Shown piece after piece: positions 12,843 through 24,062 of a DNA stretch of 64,000 nt. Each line of letters begins with the position of its first letter. The first letter of the stretch is position 1. This stretch comes from Lineus longissimus (lineage: Eukaryota > Nemertea > Pilidiophora > Heteronemertea > Lineidae). A program made the position numbers and the translations under genes. The notes below the pieces were generated by a model. That model saw only the letters and a list, made by a program, of their open reading frames with translations. It was not told the origin of the DNA and ran no database searches. The DNA lies in contig NC_088316.1 in assembly GCF_910592395.1 (NCBI RefSeq), positions 6,884,001 to 6,948,000 on the forward strand, read 5' to 3'.

Positions 12843-13142
12843 TATGGCCACCTAAATCTAACGCTAAATTGACAAGTTCACTTTTTGGTACGGAGTTCCG
12901 CCTAAAGAATGTGGCTAATTCAAACAAAACACCATTGTTCAGGGCATCTTCACAAATTGCGGCAACTGGACGATTCAACACATGCTCCTTTTTTAAACCA
13001 GCGGCTTCACAGTATGGCCCCAGATAAAGAGAAGATGCATCTACTGGACCGAATTCTTCAAGCAGTGACTCAACAGGATTGGCAACCGTTGAATCTGTTC
13101 CATCAACAGTACAACCATCACAATCAGGGATGAACGACATGT
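12843..13142 (-). pseudogene. Family B N-terminal exon (copy B0)
   Basis: The exon follows the acceptor TTTTCAG at 13143 with ATG three codons in (13140), and ends at a possible donor GTATAC next to 12843. It encodes LLEEFGPVDASSLYLGPYCEAAG and then LNNGVLFELATFFRR...LALDLGG. This aligns with the N-terminal domain of B3 (SVGPLCMEAG, LTNGLLLELNNV, LATWVGRIVG). The next exons are not found before A1 begins 31 bp away. I read it as the start of the B0 gene, whose C-terminus is at 5685-6272 and whose core is lost. Confidence 0.6.
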
Positions 13143-13149
13143 TCTGAAA

Positions 13150-14715
13150 ATCAGGAAGAAAGAAACTGAATTAAACATTTGCTCCCGCATTTGCTAGTCA
13201 TCAGTATCAATGTGTTACAAGTACATGTACAGAGGCCTACAATTCAATTGTACTTTGATGTAACATCAAAATGTCTTTATCAATAAAAAGGTGTACAGGT
13301 CATGATGAGTCTTGTGTTTACTGTTTTGATCCATTTGGTTTTGATGGTAAAGTAATGTCTCCTTACTTACATGTTCTAGAAAAGATGTGCTTAGCAATCA
13401 AGTACTCGGCAGAATAGGTAGGACTACAGCAGAGGAATTCAAGCTACCCCATCTGAAAAGAAAATTTATAAAACTAATAAGTACACTCGAAGTGAAAGAC
13501 AGAGGGGGTAAATGAATACTAGTATTTCTTAGTAGAGGACCCCCCCCCCCCCAGCACACCGGCACATCCACCTGTGCCTGGGGCAGAGGTGTTTAGCCGG
13601 GGAGCTACTGGCTACTTGTGTGCTTGGGTCCAGGTACTACTAGTATCAGTGACTTACCATTATCAGTGATAGACCATTAATGAAGGAGAAGAGGCAACCA
13701 AGGTGCAAGGACAATCCTATCAACCCAACACTGGCATGGGTCCAGGAAGATGTGTGTCAGTGTCATCCAACTGAAAAGAAGTTCAACAAAGTTCAACTTT
13801 TGGATGCAGAATCCCTTTAAATCTAGCATTAATTACCATCATGAATGAAGACTTTTCACAATTTGAGCGTATCCATCAATCAAACACAACCAACAATTCA
13901 AAACAAACGTGCGAAAGTACAGAAATCCACTCCAAAACATTGATTTCCAAAGTGTAAACAATAGCCACGTGTTCACCATGTTGTTTTGATCTAAATTTAG
14001 ACAGGGCGAGTCGTAGGCGAGTAGTGACGCGAATGGCGTCGATCCAATAAGCAACAAGCACTTGCGTCACGTGACTTATCTCGCGATGCGAGTAGAGTAG
14101 TTCGAGTGACGATCACGTGACCACATTTTGGTTTTGAAATGTGTCAACTTTCAATCGATGTGTACGGTGCTAAATCTGCTTAGATCTTTTTGAAACGATG
14201 ATCAGAAGTATCTATTGACTCTTACCTTTATGTGTGTGGCGTCGCATTTTGAATTTGATTCCCGGAAAGTGTAGAAAACGGGGTAAACTTGGGGAAAACT
14301 TTACTTCGGAAGTTTACGTCCTAGAACAAATGCGACTGCACCGGACTGAAGGCCTAGATGAGCTCTGATTGGTCATAAAATTTGAAAATATTCAGTCCCA
14401 CCGGAATTCCCCAGATTTATTTTTAGATGGACATAGTGAACGGTTGGCGACCAAGTTCGTCCATAACGCAAAAGTAACACAGATGACGTCAAGCAGCTTT
14501 TACGCCGGGCATTGTTCAAGTTCTGCTAATTGAAACTTACAAATTAGTGAACAGATTTTCATCAGATAAAAAGTATTAGCAAGCTTAGGTAATGCAGATA
14601 TTGCTGATATTTTCAAATTAACTATTTGATGAACGTATACTACTTTTATTGAGACTTTTTTTGGAGTGTCAGAAATTTCTCTCGAGGTGCGTTGCGCTTG
14701 TGCATAGGCCTACGT
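13150..14715. other. Non-coding stretch between B0 and B1
   Basis: It contains a C14 run at about 13541 and the self-complementary GGCACATCCACCTGTGCC. Element ends for B0 and B1 must fall in or near here, but no paired inverted repeat was found. No gene is supported. Confidence 0.5.
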
Positions 14716-14722
14716 CGTTACG

Positions 14723-17126
14723 TTACGACGGCGCGACGTTGCTGAAAAGAAAACGTTGGTGAGCTGGCCATGCTACCATTATCTCTTCAGAGTCAATGTT
14801 ATGAAGACGTGTGGAAGCGGTTTCTTCCCGTAACTTTTCAGTGATTTCCATGCTGAAGTATCGACTATACTGGCGCTCCAGAACATTGATACAGGACTGC
14901 ACACAAGCTGACAACATCTCAGGGAACTTGTCGTGGAGCGGTAGTGCTCGAAGCGAATCAAGAGTGGTGTCGATTGTCAGTGGGTCACCCAACAAATCTG
15001 TTGAGGCAGTGAGCAAATGCTGTGGGTCCTGGAGTACGCGCTGGAGATTTGCGATCACATCTCTTGCAATTCTGATGCCTTCAACGTGATCCAGTTCAGT
15101 GTCTGCCGAGGTGTAAAACTTCTTCATCCACGGTCCTGTTAGGCTTTTACCCAAGAGCCCAAGAACTTGAAGCTCAGCAAGTGATATTTCATTGCCAAAG
15201 TCCACCATGACGCTGGGACGAAGGCCACCCAGAGCACTACCTGTCTTGAACAGTTCCATGAAGGTCTCCTTCCTTTGTATTAGAACTCCAGCAATGTGAA
15301 AGAGAACGTGAAGTCGATTTCCACGGTAGCGAGGCAGTATTCCCCTCGGCAGTTTCTTCCTATCTAAAAAGGTGACAGAGGCCCGAGGGTCACCTTTACC
15401 ATCTTTATACCTCATCTTATTGATTGCAAGAACCAGGTTTGATGCCAAGCAATCTCTTCCGAACAGCTTGCCTTTAATCTTCCATCCTTCCTCTAACTTT
15501 TTTAGGGCCGTACGGCAGGTACTTGCAATGGAATCTAAGGGATGAAGATGGCAGTTCATCTCATTCAATGGCTTTTCCCAGATGGCACTGACGATACGTA
15601 GGGCAGCATGATTTGCGGCACATCTATCAGACATTGAGTTTGCAATGTGGTCAATTAGTCTCTGCCTTATTTCCTGGAAAGAGGCGCCTTCGTTGAAAAA
15701 ACAGTATGTCTTGGCCAAGGTGTCAACAGTTTGACATATGTGGTTTGAATAGTCTTCTGCTGTTCCCCCTGGCAACTCATCAACTGCCGCAGATAAACAC
15801 TCTTTCACTGTGTTAAAATGGGTTTCATTTATGTGGACCCCTTCTTGGGTGGTTGCGTCAAACCCAATTGTGCAGTTTGGGTTTGCGAGAAGAGCCTCTG
15901 CCGTCTGTAGTTCGGAAATTGCACCAAGCTCTCGTGCCATAAGCTCGACAGTAGTTCGCTTTGGAATGTCACTAGACTTACATGTTATACCACCCGACCC
16001 TAATCTAATCTGACTTTGTTCGATGATTGTTGAAATATTTGCTGTTGGCACCTTGTTCACCAGGTAAACGAAGACAAGGAGTCTGATATCAGAAGAATAC
16101 GTCTTTCCGTCACTTTTCAAATTCACACTGGCACTTTCTGAATTTTGTTCTTCGCATTTTTCCTGGAGAATTATATTGTCATTTTCTAGCGTCTTGATAA
16201 TTTCCTTCTTTTCCTTCAACGTTCCTTGCAACAGACTATATTTGTAAACAGGAACAGTTGCTTTCCTTTGTCGTTTATTATATGCCTTGAGTTTACCATG
16301 TGCCTTCTGTAACCGCGCAAGCTCAGCCTTCGTTTCTGCCAACTGCACAGATAATGTTTTATCCTTCAACTGTCCTTTGAGTATCTTAATTTTCACTTTC
16401 TTCTTTGAAATTGTTTCATCCTTGCGCTTAAGCTTCTGGTTAGTCACTCTCAGAGGTGTTTTTAGCTTCTCCCTCAAACTTTTCATCTCATCAGCATGCT
16501 GCTTTTGTTGTGTCATTCTGAGCTCTGACAGCCAATCAAGTCGCCTCTGGCATCTGTTTCTTCTGTGGTGTCATCTTCAAACGTTGTCTAGTCTTTGTCT
16601 TCTGTGTTGGAGGTGATTGTGGGATGACTGCTTCAGCTTCGTTGTCTTCAGTTGACCTAGAAGTCGAGGGTTGTGGAGAATTCAGAGGTGTAAGAAATTC
16701 TGCTTCAGGTGAGTCAAGAACCATCGGTACGGATATTGAGGCGAAGGGGCCAGTGTCAGGCAAGTCAATTATGGGAGTGGCAGCTTGGTTCGGGTCATTC
16801 ACACCACATTTAAAAACAGCATTACAAATATCGCGAAATTTGGCCATTTCACTTTCGTTACTGAGATGTTTGTAGTAATTAATTGAGCGATCCACAAGCT
16901 TTGTAACATGATGAGGCTGGATCTGAGCAGCAGGCATCAACTCCTTCAACTGAACTAATGTCTTTGCCGTTGACTTTTCGTTCTCGAGGTAGACAAAGAG
17001 GACATGTCCATTCTTTGCTGACGTATCACCATCCTGAGAATGACAGTCAAAGTTCTCTTGGAGGTACTGCTTGGCAATGCCAGGTTTGGCAACTGGAGGA
17101 GGCTTCCTCTTCTTCTTAGGTGGCAT
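14723..17126 (-). pseudogene. Family B transposase, copy B1, one frameshift
   Basis: The ATG at 17126 follows an acceptor-like TTTCACTTTAG and starts MPPKKKRK, an SV40-type nuclear signal. Residues 1-196 hold a small helical domain and an S/P-rich linker. A frame change at about 16545-16560 leads into QRRLDWLSELRMTQQ and a long coiled coil (about 200-340). The core shows GFDATTQ, then SMSDRCAANHAALR, then NCHLHPLDS. These correspond to the DGT, TDR and CxxH motifs of B2 and B3. The frame stops at 14723 without the C-terminal barrel or the basic tail seen in B2, so the gene is truncated or has lost 3' exons. The RNase H-like fold and transposase role are inferred from motif order. No terminal repeats were found. 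Confidence 0.7.
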
Positions 17127-17149
17127 AATGAAGGAATACCTAAAGTGAA

Positions 17150-19060
17150 AAAGAATTAGAAAGATTAGAAAAGAAATGAATAGTAACCTTTAAATGAACC
17201 CTATAAACTCTGAATTCATTACCAATAACCAAAATAAATTCTATAAATCTTCACTTCAAAGTCATCAAAAGAGATAAAAACTGTAAAAAAATTAAGAAAG
17301 TTGGGTACAAACAGAAAAAAAGCAGATTCAGTCATGCTTCCACAAGATGCCATGTGCTCACATGTTAGGTAAACACCGCTCCAAGCCAATCAGGAAGCGC
17401 GGTTGAGGTCACGTGACCTCATTTCCATGTCATTATCGATCGGCCCAGATACAATGCATCTGACCCAAATTATGCATGCGGGTTTTTCGCACCCATGAAA
17501 TGATCGTTCGGAGCCATAGAATTCACTGAAATTTAGCATAGAGATAGTTAAAAGGTAGATCTATCGAGTGTATATATCTTTATTGTACCACTTACCTTAG
17601 TTTTTTCTGAAAATTGTTGATTTTGAAGTGTATTTTGTAACTTTTTCTTCAGTCAAAATATTGGAAATTTTCCTTGCTTCCATTTTTAAAAATTCGAAGA
17701 CGAGGCTGTAGAGAAAGATGTGTTCTACGTCATCAAACAATGTTTTGCTTCATGAGAGGTTCAGTTCGACCGCAAGAACGGGATTTTTGACCGATGCGCA
17801 ATGCTGACTTAGTGCACATGTGGTCAGCAGCCAGCACAGGTGGCGCACAACTCGCGAGTGCGGAAAATGCGGTATTGTAACATACCTACCCACTCCCTTT
17901 ATTAAGGGGGTACATAGGCTTGTTCCCAAGTTTTAAAATCGCCCCCTTATGGAAGGAAACAGCATTTTTTTGTACCCCCTATTTGCGGGCTTTTGTGAGG
18001 AAATTGACCCCCTATTTGAAGGAAGGATTTGATCTTACCCCCCTAATTGAAGGGAGTCTTGGATCCCTACCCCCTAATTGAAGGGAGTCTTGGATCCCTA
18101 CCCCCTAAAGGAAGGGTCAGCCCATACATGTCATCAGGCCAACTTGTAGATTTCCAATCAATGGATGACATGTTATGAGGTCTGAGGGATTGAAAAACAG
18201 AGGACTGCTAGTCATGACACTGTTATCCAAGGACAATGAACGGGTACTGGTCCTCCACAGGGTTTTCCAAAGGATTTTGAGCTGGCAGTACAAAGGAACA
18301 CAATTAATGATATAACCTGTGGAAAACAGTGCAAAATACTTCTGGTCATTGTCATTGTATCAGTGGTCAAATCTCAGAACACTTTAATAATAAAAAGAGA
18401 TCATAATTAATCAAAGTCTCATGTTTTATTTCATAATTTCAGAAAATACTAGTAACTTGCACATTAATTAAACAGCAATATCAGTAGAATCCTTCATGGG
18501 TGTTACTGCCCCGGGTTACTGCCTGGCTATGTTAAGATAATGGGGATTCTATGGATTCAGACCTCAGGTCTCATAAAATATGCGTCTCCTCTCCCTTGTT
18601 GAGCGACGGTTTCCATCATCCGATGGAGCTGCGGCTGGTTCAACAAAAACAATTCTCCCATCAGAAGTAGAAGCTTCCCTATGGTACATTCTGGAGAGTG
18701 GCGGTCAGAGTTTGTTGACGAGCTCTTGTTCTCCTTCTTGGATTTCTTTCCTGCTCTCTCACCCCATCCAAGAAGGTTTGCAACGCGTCTCTATTATTTG
18801 ATGAAAACATTAATTTCGGATTTTGCTAATTTGGTAATAGCGGGCGTGTTTTGAGATTTTTCTGCCAGTTGGCTGAAAAGATTGGAAATATCAATGTCTG
18901 TCTAATTTGTCGATTATAAAAAAATTTCCGTGGTCAACTACCAGTTTATTTTTCACCATTTACTTCCCCGACTGTCCGGAATTTATATCAAAATTTCAGA
19001 TTCACAACCCCACGCAGTATTTGATGCTAAAAGGCTTGAAAAATCAATTGTGGTCTTGTC
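17150..19060. other. Non-coding stretch with a short tandem array
   Basis: Upstream flank of B1 and beyond. Apart from the 17995-18115 tandem repeat I see no gene. The frame at 18580-18801 lacks recognisable features. Confidence 0.5.
17995..18115. repeat. About 30-bp tandem repeat
   Basis: CCCCCTAATTGAAGGGAGTC followed by TTGGATCCCTA occurs twice exactly, with diverged copies on both sides (CCCCCTATTTGAAGGAAGG, CCCCCTAAAGGAAGGGTCAG). Possibly the decayed edge of a larger GGGGGT-containing repeat that starts near 17900. Confidence 0.8.
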
Positions 19061-19067
19061 TCGTTTT

Positions 19068-22000
19068 GGCTCACCATAAGGGGAGTCTATACGATAGCTC
19101 TGTTTCCGTCGTCGTCGTCGTTCGTCGTCCGTCGTATCCTGTGGCACGTTTCTTAACCACTTTTGCTACGAACCTGAAACTTCTTACACATCCTGGCCAA
19201 GGTCATATGTAAAAAATGAGGTCAATGTCGCGTACTTTTCAAGGTCACAGAGGTCAAACTCTAAAATGAGGTCAATTTTGCTTACGTGTCAATGTCATAA
19301 AGGTCAAATCGCTAAAAAGTGTGATATCTCGCTTATTACTGATTTGTTTTTAGCTCAGCTGACAAAGTCAGCGGAGCTAGTAGTATAGCTGTTCAAATGG
19401 TGTCCGTCCTGCAATCCATCCATCTAGGGACCCATCTGTGGACAAAATTGGACATTTCTGACCGGGAAGGCCTAGCCACTTTGTTGACGGTGCTAAATTA
19501 GGAGTTGCCCAAGGTGAACTCAAAAAACGAAAAATCGGCGCGATCCGACCTGTATTAAGAGAATGAGGTCATTTCGCGTTTAAATTTCTTTCCCTTTTTA
19601 CCTCGGTCCACAGAGCAAATATTGTTTTCAAATGTGGCTGAATATTTTTAAATATTTTTTCATTTTTTACTTTTAATGGAATTAATATAGTTTTCACCGC
19701 CAGTTGGTGCTGCAGGCACATTGCCTGAATTTTGGCGATTTCAAATTTGGCGGTGGCTTAACTTTTTGCAAGCAGTGCCGCTGATTGGCTGATCGATAGA
19801 AGAGATGCCACCATTTAAAAATGGCGGTAGTCGCTGCTTCAATGAAGGTGAGTGAACTTTCTCATGTTCAATCGGTTGATACTCTTTTAATCAACATGAC
19901 CATGTACCTGAAATTTGTTTAGGTACTGAAAAGAGTCTATATAATTCAGATTTATCAATAGTTTTTTATAATATTCCGGAAATTTTGTGCACAAATTAGC
20001 GGAAGTTGGTGCTCGTCTCATGTCATTTTAGAGCGAGAAATTTGTTTCCGTCGATCTCTACCACTGAAAAATCGCTTGCATAGCTTCGAATTTTTGTGAA
20101 AATAAGTATCTGAATTTGGTTTCAAATAATCTAGAGAGTTACCTTTGTGGTGATACATATGGTATGTGATAAATATTTGTGGAATTTGTGAAATTCGGTT
20201 TTCAAACGTGCCGATGATGCAAGCGATCTCGCGTGAATTTTCCTGATATGTCGACCGGGTGTCAAAAATCACTCGCCTAAATTCAATTCAAAGATCGAAA
20301 ATGATATCTGAACTTAGTTTCAAATAGCCTACGCAATTATCATTTCGGTGATATATAATGCATGCATGTAATAATTGATTAATCTACCTAAAACGCGAAT
20401 TAAAACGGCGAAAGATCGTGATAAACACTCTGGTGGCGGTCGCACTAAATAACGACCGGTAGGGCCCGGCGTGTGGCGGAGAAAAAAGGTAGCGCCCGGA
20501 GGTTGGAACGGGATTTTTATGCACTTTTAACTGTATATATATGTTGTTTAGATGTATTTCTAACAGTTCTGTAACTTTTATGACCAAGCTTGCACCCAAA
20601 GTTGGTAAAATTGATGCTTGTTTATGGACTGCGCTAGCGACCGGAGAATTCGCCGTCGACCATTTTGGGACGGTCCCGGAGTTGTTGTGGTTGGCAATTT
20701 TGCAACAAATCTCACCATTTATGATTTACGTTCGTTTACAATTATTTTGAAAGTCACATTATGACATCGTAGTATGAATTCCACTGCAGTTTCCTTACGC
20801 AGCAATGCTCATGTTTTTGGTTTGCAATCCTGTACTGTCTGTACACTGCGCTGTGCACGCTTAGAGTATAACTCAACAGGCCCTCATGATTCATTTGATG
20901 GACACCTTATTTGATAGTACCTCATCATTAAGTCCACTAGATCCTGTTCTGTCACATGTCGTAGACGATAGACAATTTTCAAAATGTAGTACCCGGTACA
21001 CCACTCGCTCACGGCTCACATCATGTGGGCACGGTTGGCTGTTGAGTGTTATGGTTCAGTCTGTGAGACTAATTCAAAGAGGTTACACTTTTATTTTGAA
21101 TTGGAAAACAACCCCCAGGACTGACTTTTCACTGAGTGATAAGTGTGCCCTTCGAAGGTTAAGTCTCTTTCTGGATTTGCTTCCATAGATGCCTTGTTCA
21201 GGATATCATCTGACCGATGCCTGATCAAGCACAGACTGTATCCGGTGGTGTACATTTCCCCGTCTATGTCACCCTTTTTTATTCAGTCAGTGTTAATTTC
21301 TCTTCTCTTTTTTTACAGATTAACTGTTGTTGGTTATTGCAAGAGGAGTCGTTGGCACATTTCAAGTCCAGGAAAGCACTTGCTGTTCCCACATTCAGAG
21401 TAAGGTGTGCTTACTCGTTTTACTGCTTTCCATTCCTGGAGAGCGTTATCAAATATCTGCCGCAAGGCAACAAATATCTGCCGCAAGGCGCTTCAAATAT
21501 CTGCCGAAAGGCATCAAATATCTGCCGCACCAATAAAGTTCATTTTGTTAACCAACTCTTTATCTTCTTCGTTGCCTCATAACGGTACCGACACACACTT
21601 GACCCTTGCCTTCACCTATCCATTTCAGCTGAGCGCCAGGCCCTTGGGCCTCTTGTTGATAAAACGTTTATGGTGGTTACCCCTAGCTATCATTATGGGT
21701 TTTTGATTTGACCTATTTGTCAAGGTCGCAGAGGTCAAACTCTCAAATTTCACCAATAGTGGCACGTTTCTTAACTGTTTGTGCTATGAACCTGAAACTG
21801 ATAACATCATGCCCAAGGTCATATGTACCCTGACACTGAATTTTGCTCGGGTCTGATTCTTGACTTCGCCACCAGGGGGCTAAAACACAAAACTTAAAAG
21901 TGTGATATCTCGCTTATTACTGATTTGTTTTTGATAAAACTTTTATGGTGGTTACCTCTAGCAAGGATACATCACATTTCATACAGGTTTCTGATTTGAC

Positions 22001-22190
22001 CTACTGTTCAAGGTCACAGAGGTCAAACCCTAAAATTTCACCGATCGTGGCATGTTTTGTCTTTAAATTTAGTATGTAGACCCTGATAAGGCAGCACTAC
22101 ATGTTGACAAAAAATGAGGTCAATGTCGCACGGGTTTTTGATTTGACCTACTGTTCAAGGTCACAGAGGTCAAACCCTAAAAACACAACA
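19068..22190 (+). repeat. R1 dispersed repeat, second copy, split by R2
   Basis: Left part 19068-19351 opens GGCTCACCATAAGGGGAGTC with the CGTCGTCGTCG run, GGCACGTTTCTTAACCAC and ATATCTCGCTTATTACTGA. Right part 21658-22190 resumes GATAAAACGTTTATGGTGG and repeats the unit (GATATCTCGCTTATTACTGA again at 21902). The intervening 19352-21657 is the R2 element. Non-coding. Confidence 0.85.
19352..21657 (+). mobile_element. R2: Helitron2/Helentron-like non-autonomous element
   Basis: It starts TAGCTCAGCTGACAAAGTCAG and ends CAGCTGAGCGCCAGGCCCTTGGGCCT plus CTTGTT. GCTCAGCTGA near the 5' end is inverted as TCAGCTGAGC near the 3' end, and the 3' end carries an AGGCCC-TT-GGGCCT hairpin followed by a short tail. 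The undisturbed R1 unit at 21915-21950 reads GTTTTTGATAAAAC, so the element lies within that T run with no clear duplication. Subterminal inverted repeats, a 3' hairpin and T-T insertion are the described layout of Helitron2/Helentron elements. No Rep or helicase is encoded, so it would be mobilised in trans. A small tandem block (AAATATCTGCCGCAAGGC x4) is at 21447-21530. Confidence 0.65.
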
Positions 22191-22485
22191 ACCCATCCAA
22201 CAGACACTTTCGAAACAATCTTTCTGCACTTACAGCTTCCAGATTCCAATTCTTGTGAACAATGCCATGTCCTTTTCATAAATGTGTATCCAAATTCCAC
22301 TTGGCCAACACTAATGAACCATTTCCGTACCTGCTTTTTGCTGTACCAACAATTACAGAAATTCTTTATCATTGGAAATTTCAATAATATTGACAAACCG
22401 GTACTGGCAAATGATCCAGAAGTAAGGTACCGGTAGCAGGAAGGGTTGGGCGTTTGTGGTTTCTGAGTCTGAGGGGGTTGGTGTC

Positions 22486-22547
22486 TGTTGACTGTGCTTT
22501 AAGAGAGACTAGGCATGGCGCTAGTCTCTCTTAAAGCGCAGTCAACA
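22486..22547. repeat. Fold-back inverted repeat, 27-bp arms, 8-nt loop
   Basis: The left arm (22486-22512) begins TGTTGACTGTGCTTTAAGAG; the right arm (22521-22547) begins CTAGTCTCTCTTAAAGCG. There is one mismatch, which would be a G-U wobble in RNA. Loop GCATGGCG. No gene or element end is recognised beside it. Confidence 0.88.
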
Positions 22548-22559
22548 GGCATTTAGTCT

Positions 22560-23840
22560 CAGTATTTGGGTTTTGATTGCCATGACTGTACCCCTGTAAA
22601 AGTCGGAGGAGGAGAAGTTTGGAATGATGAAAGCATTGAAGAAGAAGAAATGTTATTATTGAGGAAAGCAGAATTTATTATAATATGAGAGTAGAAGGCA
22701 GTGTCAGCTGCATTTGCAATGGCAGTACAGTACAGGTGAAACAGGTCCCCTGTGGCCTTTGAAATGGGTGGGGGGAGAATGTGCCAAGGAAGTATAATGA
22801 CTTAACAGAGCTGCCAACCCTTAAGAGGCCCTTCGAGGGTTTGTGTATCTGAAATTAAGGATTTTGAGGGTGTGCTCCCATAGTTTAACCCATTAGGCGC
22901 CAGACGTCTAAAATCAAATGCAGCTTTTCTCTCAGAGGTTTTTGCAGTTTTTCACATTTTCGACCATGCTTTGGTTTTTGCACAAATGAGATAGAACAAG
23001 TTGGAGATGATGTATTACAAGTAATGTTTATTTTGATCCTTAGAACATGATGGACATGTTACAATATATTTTTCTTCAAAAATGTAAAAAATAGTGAAAA
23101 ATCAATGAAAGGTGATGGCAGGAAAATCTGATCAAATGCATTTTCGCTTCTGAAAGTCTGATTCACTTCATTTCTGCAGGGATGGTGTATTCCATTGTAT
23201 GATGATCAAATATGGTGAAAATAAAGAAATCTAATTATCCTGACTGATTTAGGAGACGATTGAATATTAACAGAGCCTTAAATTCAGTGAACTAATACTA
23301 GCAATGAGCTAAAAATCGTCATGTTTATTGAATGGGTTGAGCTGAAAACATCTGTCATGAAATATTCTCCTTCCTTTGGGTAAAAAGTACCAAAAAAATC
23401 ATTTGAAAAATGCCATTTTTTGAGTGTGAAGCAACACTGGAACAGCCACTGACTAATCAGTTACTACAGCAAGTGAAATGAAACATGGACATTCTGAATT
23501 GCTTATCCATTCCTATTGTGTGGTGCTCTTCAAGCAATGAATACAGTCAGTTACAATAATGCCTATAGAAATCGTTCTATCTTGAGTAAGATTGTTATCA
23601 TAATATTGTTGGTATGTAACTGCCCATATACCATGCATAGTTATAAGAGGTAAATCTTTGGGATATTTTGTCTTGAGCACTCCACATGTATATATAGAGT
23701 CTACGGGGTCTATTAAGCCTCGGCCCGGTTCAAAGGCATCCTTTGATTACCGTAAAAGCTGGAATTCAAAATATAGAAAAGATCCTGACACATTTCTGGC
23801 CAAGTGAATTGGGTCCAGTTGCTAAATGAAACATACCTGC
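22560..23840. other. Non-coding, includes one copy of an inverted dispersed repeat
   Basis: About 23104-23630 matches 42350-42832 in the opposite orientation over several hundred bases. Shared blocks include GGTGATGGCAGGAAAATCTG and ATGATCAAATATGGTGAAAA. No gene is seen. Confidence 0.6.
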
Positions 23841-23847
23841 TAGCTAT

Positions 23848-24030
23848 CCACAATCCCTCATATTATATTCGATGAGTAACAATTCATCACAGTATCCTGC
23901 AAGTCACACTCACAATCCATCGTATTATATCCTGCAAGTCACAATCCATTGTATTATATCCTGCGAGTCACAATCCATATCCTGCGAGTCATAATCAACC
24001 ACATTATATCCTGTGAGTCGCAATCCTTGG
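23848..24030. repeat. Tandem TATCCTGC(A/G)AGTCACAATCC repeat
   Basis: About six diverged units built on CAATCCATNGTATTATATCCTGC and GAGTCA. It lies just beyond the 3' end of the transposase-protease gene. By analogy with A1 and A2 it could be a subterminal array of that element, but no terminal repeat was found. Confidence 0.65.
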
Positions 24031-24062
24031 CCGTGACCTTTCCAGTTCCCCGAACTTTTCCT

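Noticed and set aside
5685-17126. B1 (14723-17126) and the B0 exons as one gene
   Set aside because: The exon at 12843-13142 aligns with the N-terminus of B3, so it cannot lie downstream of B1's core in the same protein.
3513-17886. Inverted TAGGTATGTTACA words at 3516 and 17876 as ends of a 14-kb element containing B0, A1 and B1
   Set aside because: Flanking bases do not form a target duplication and similarity ends after about 13 bp.
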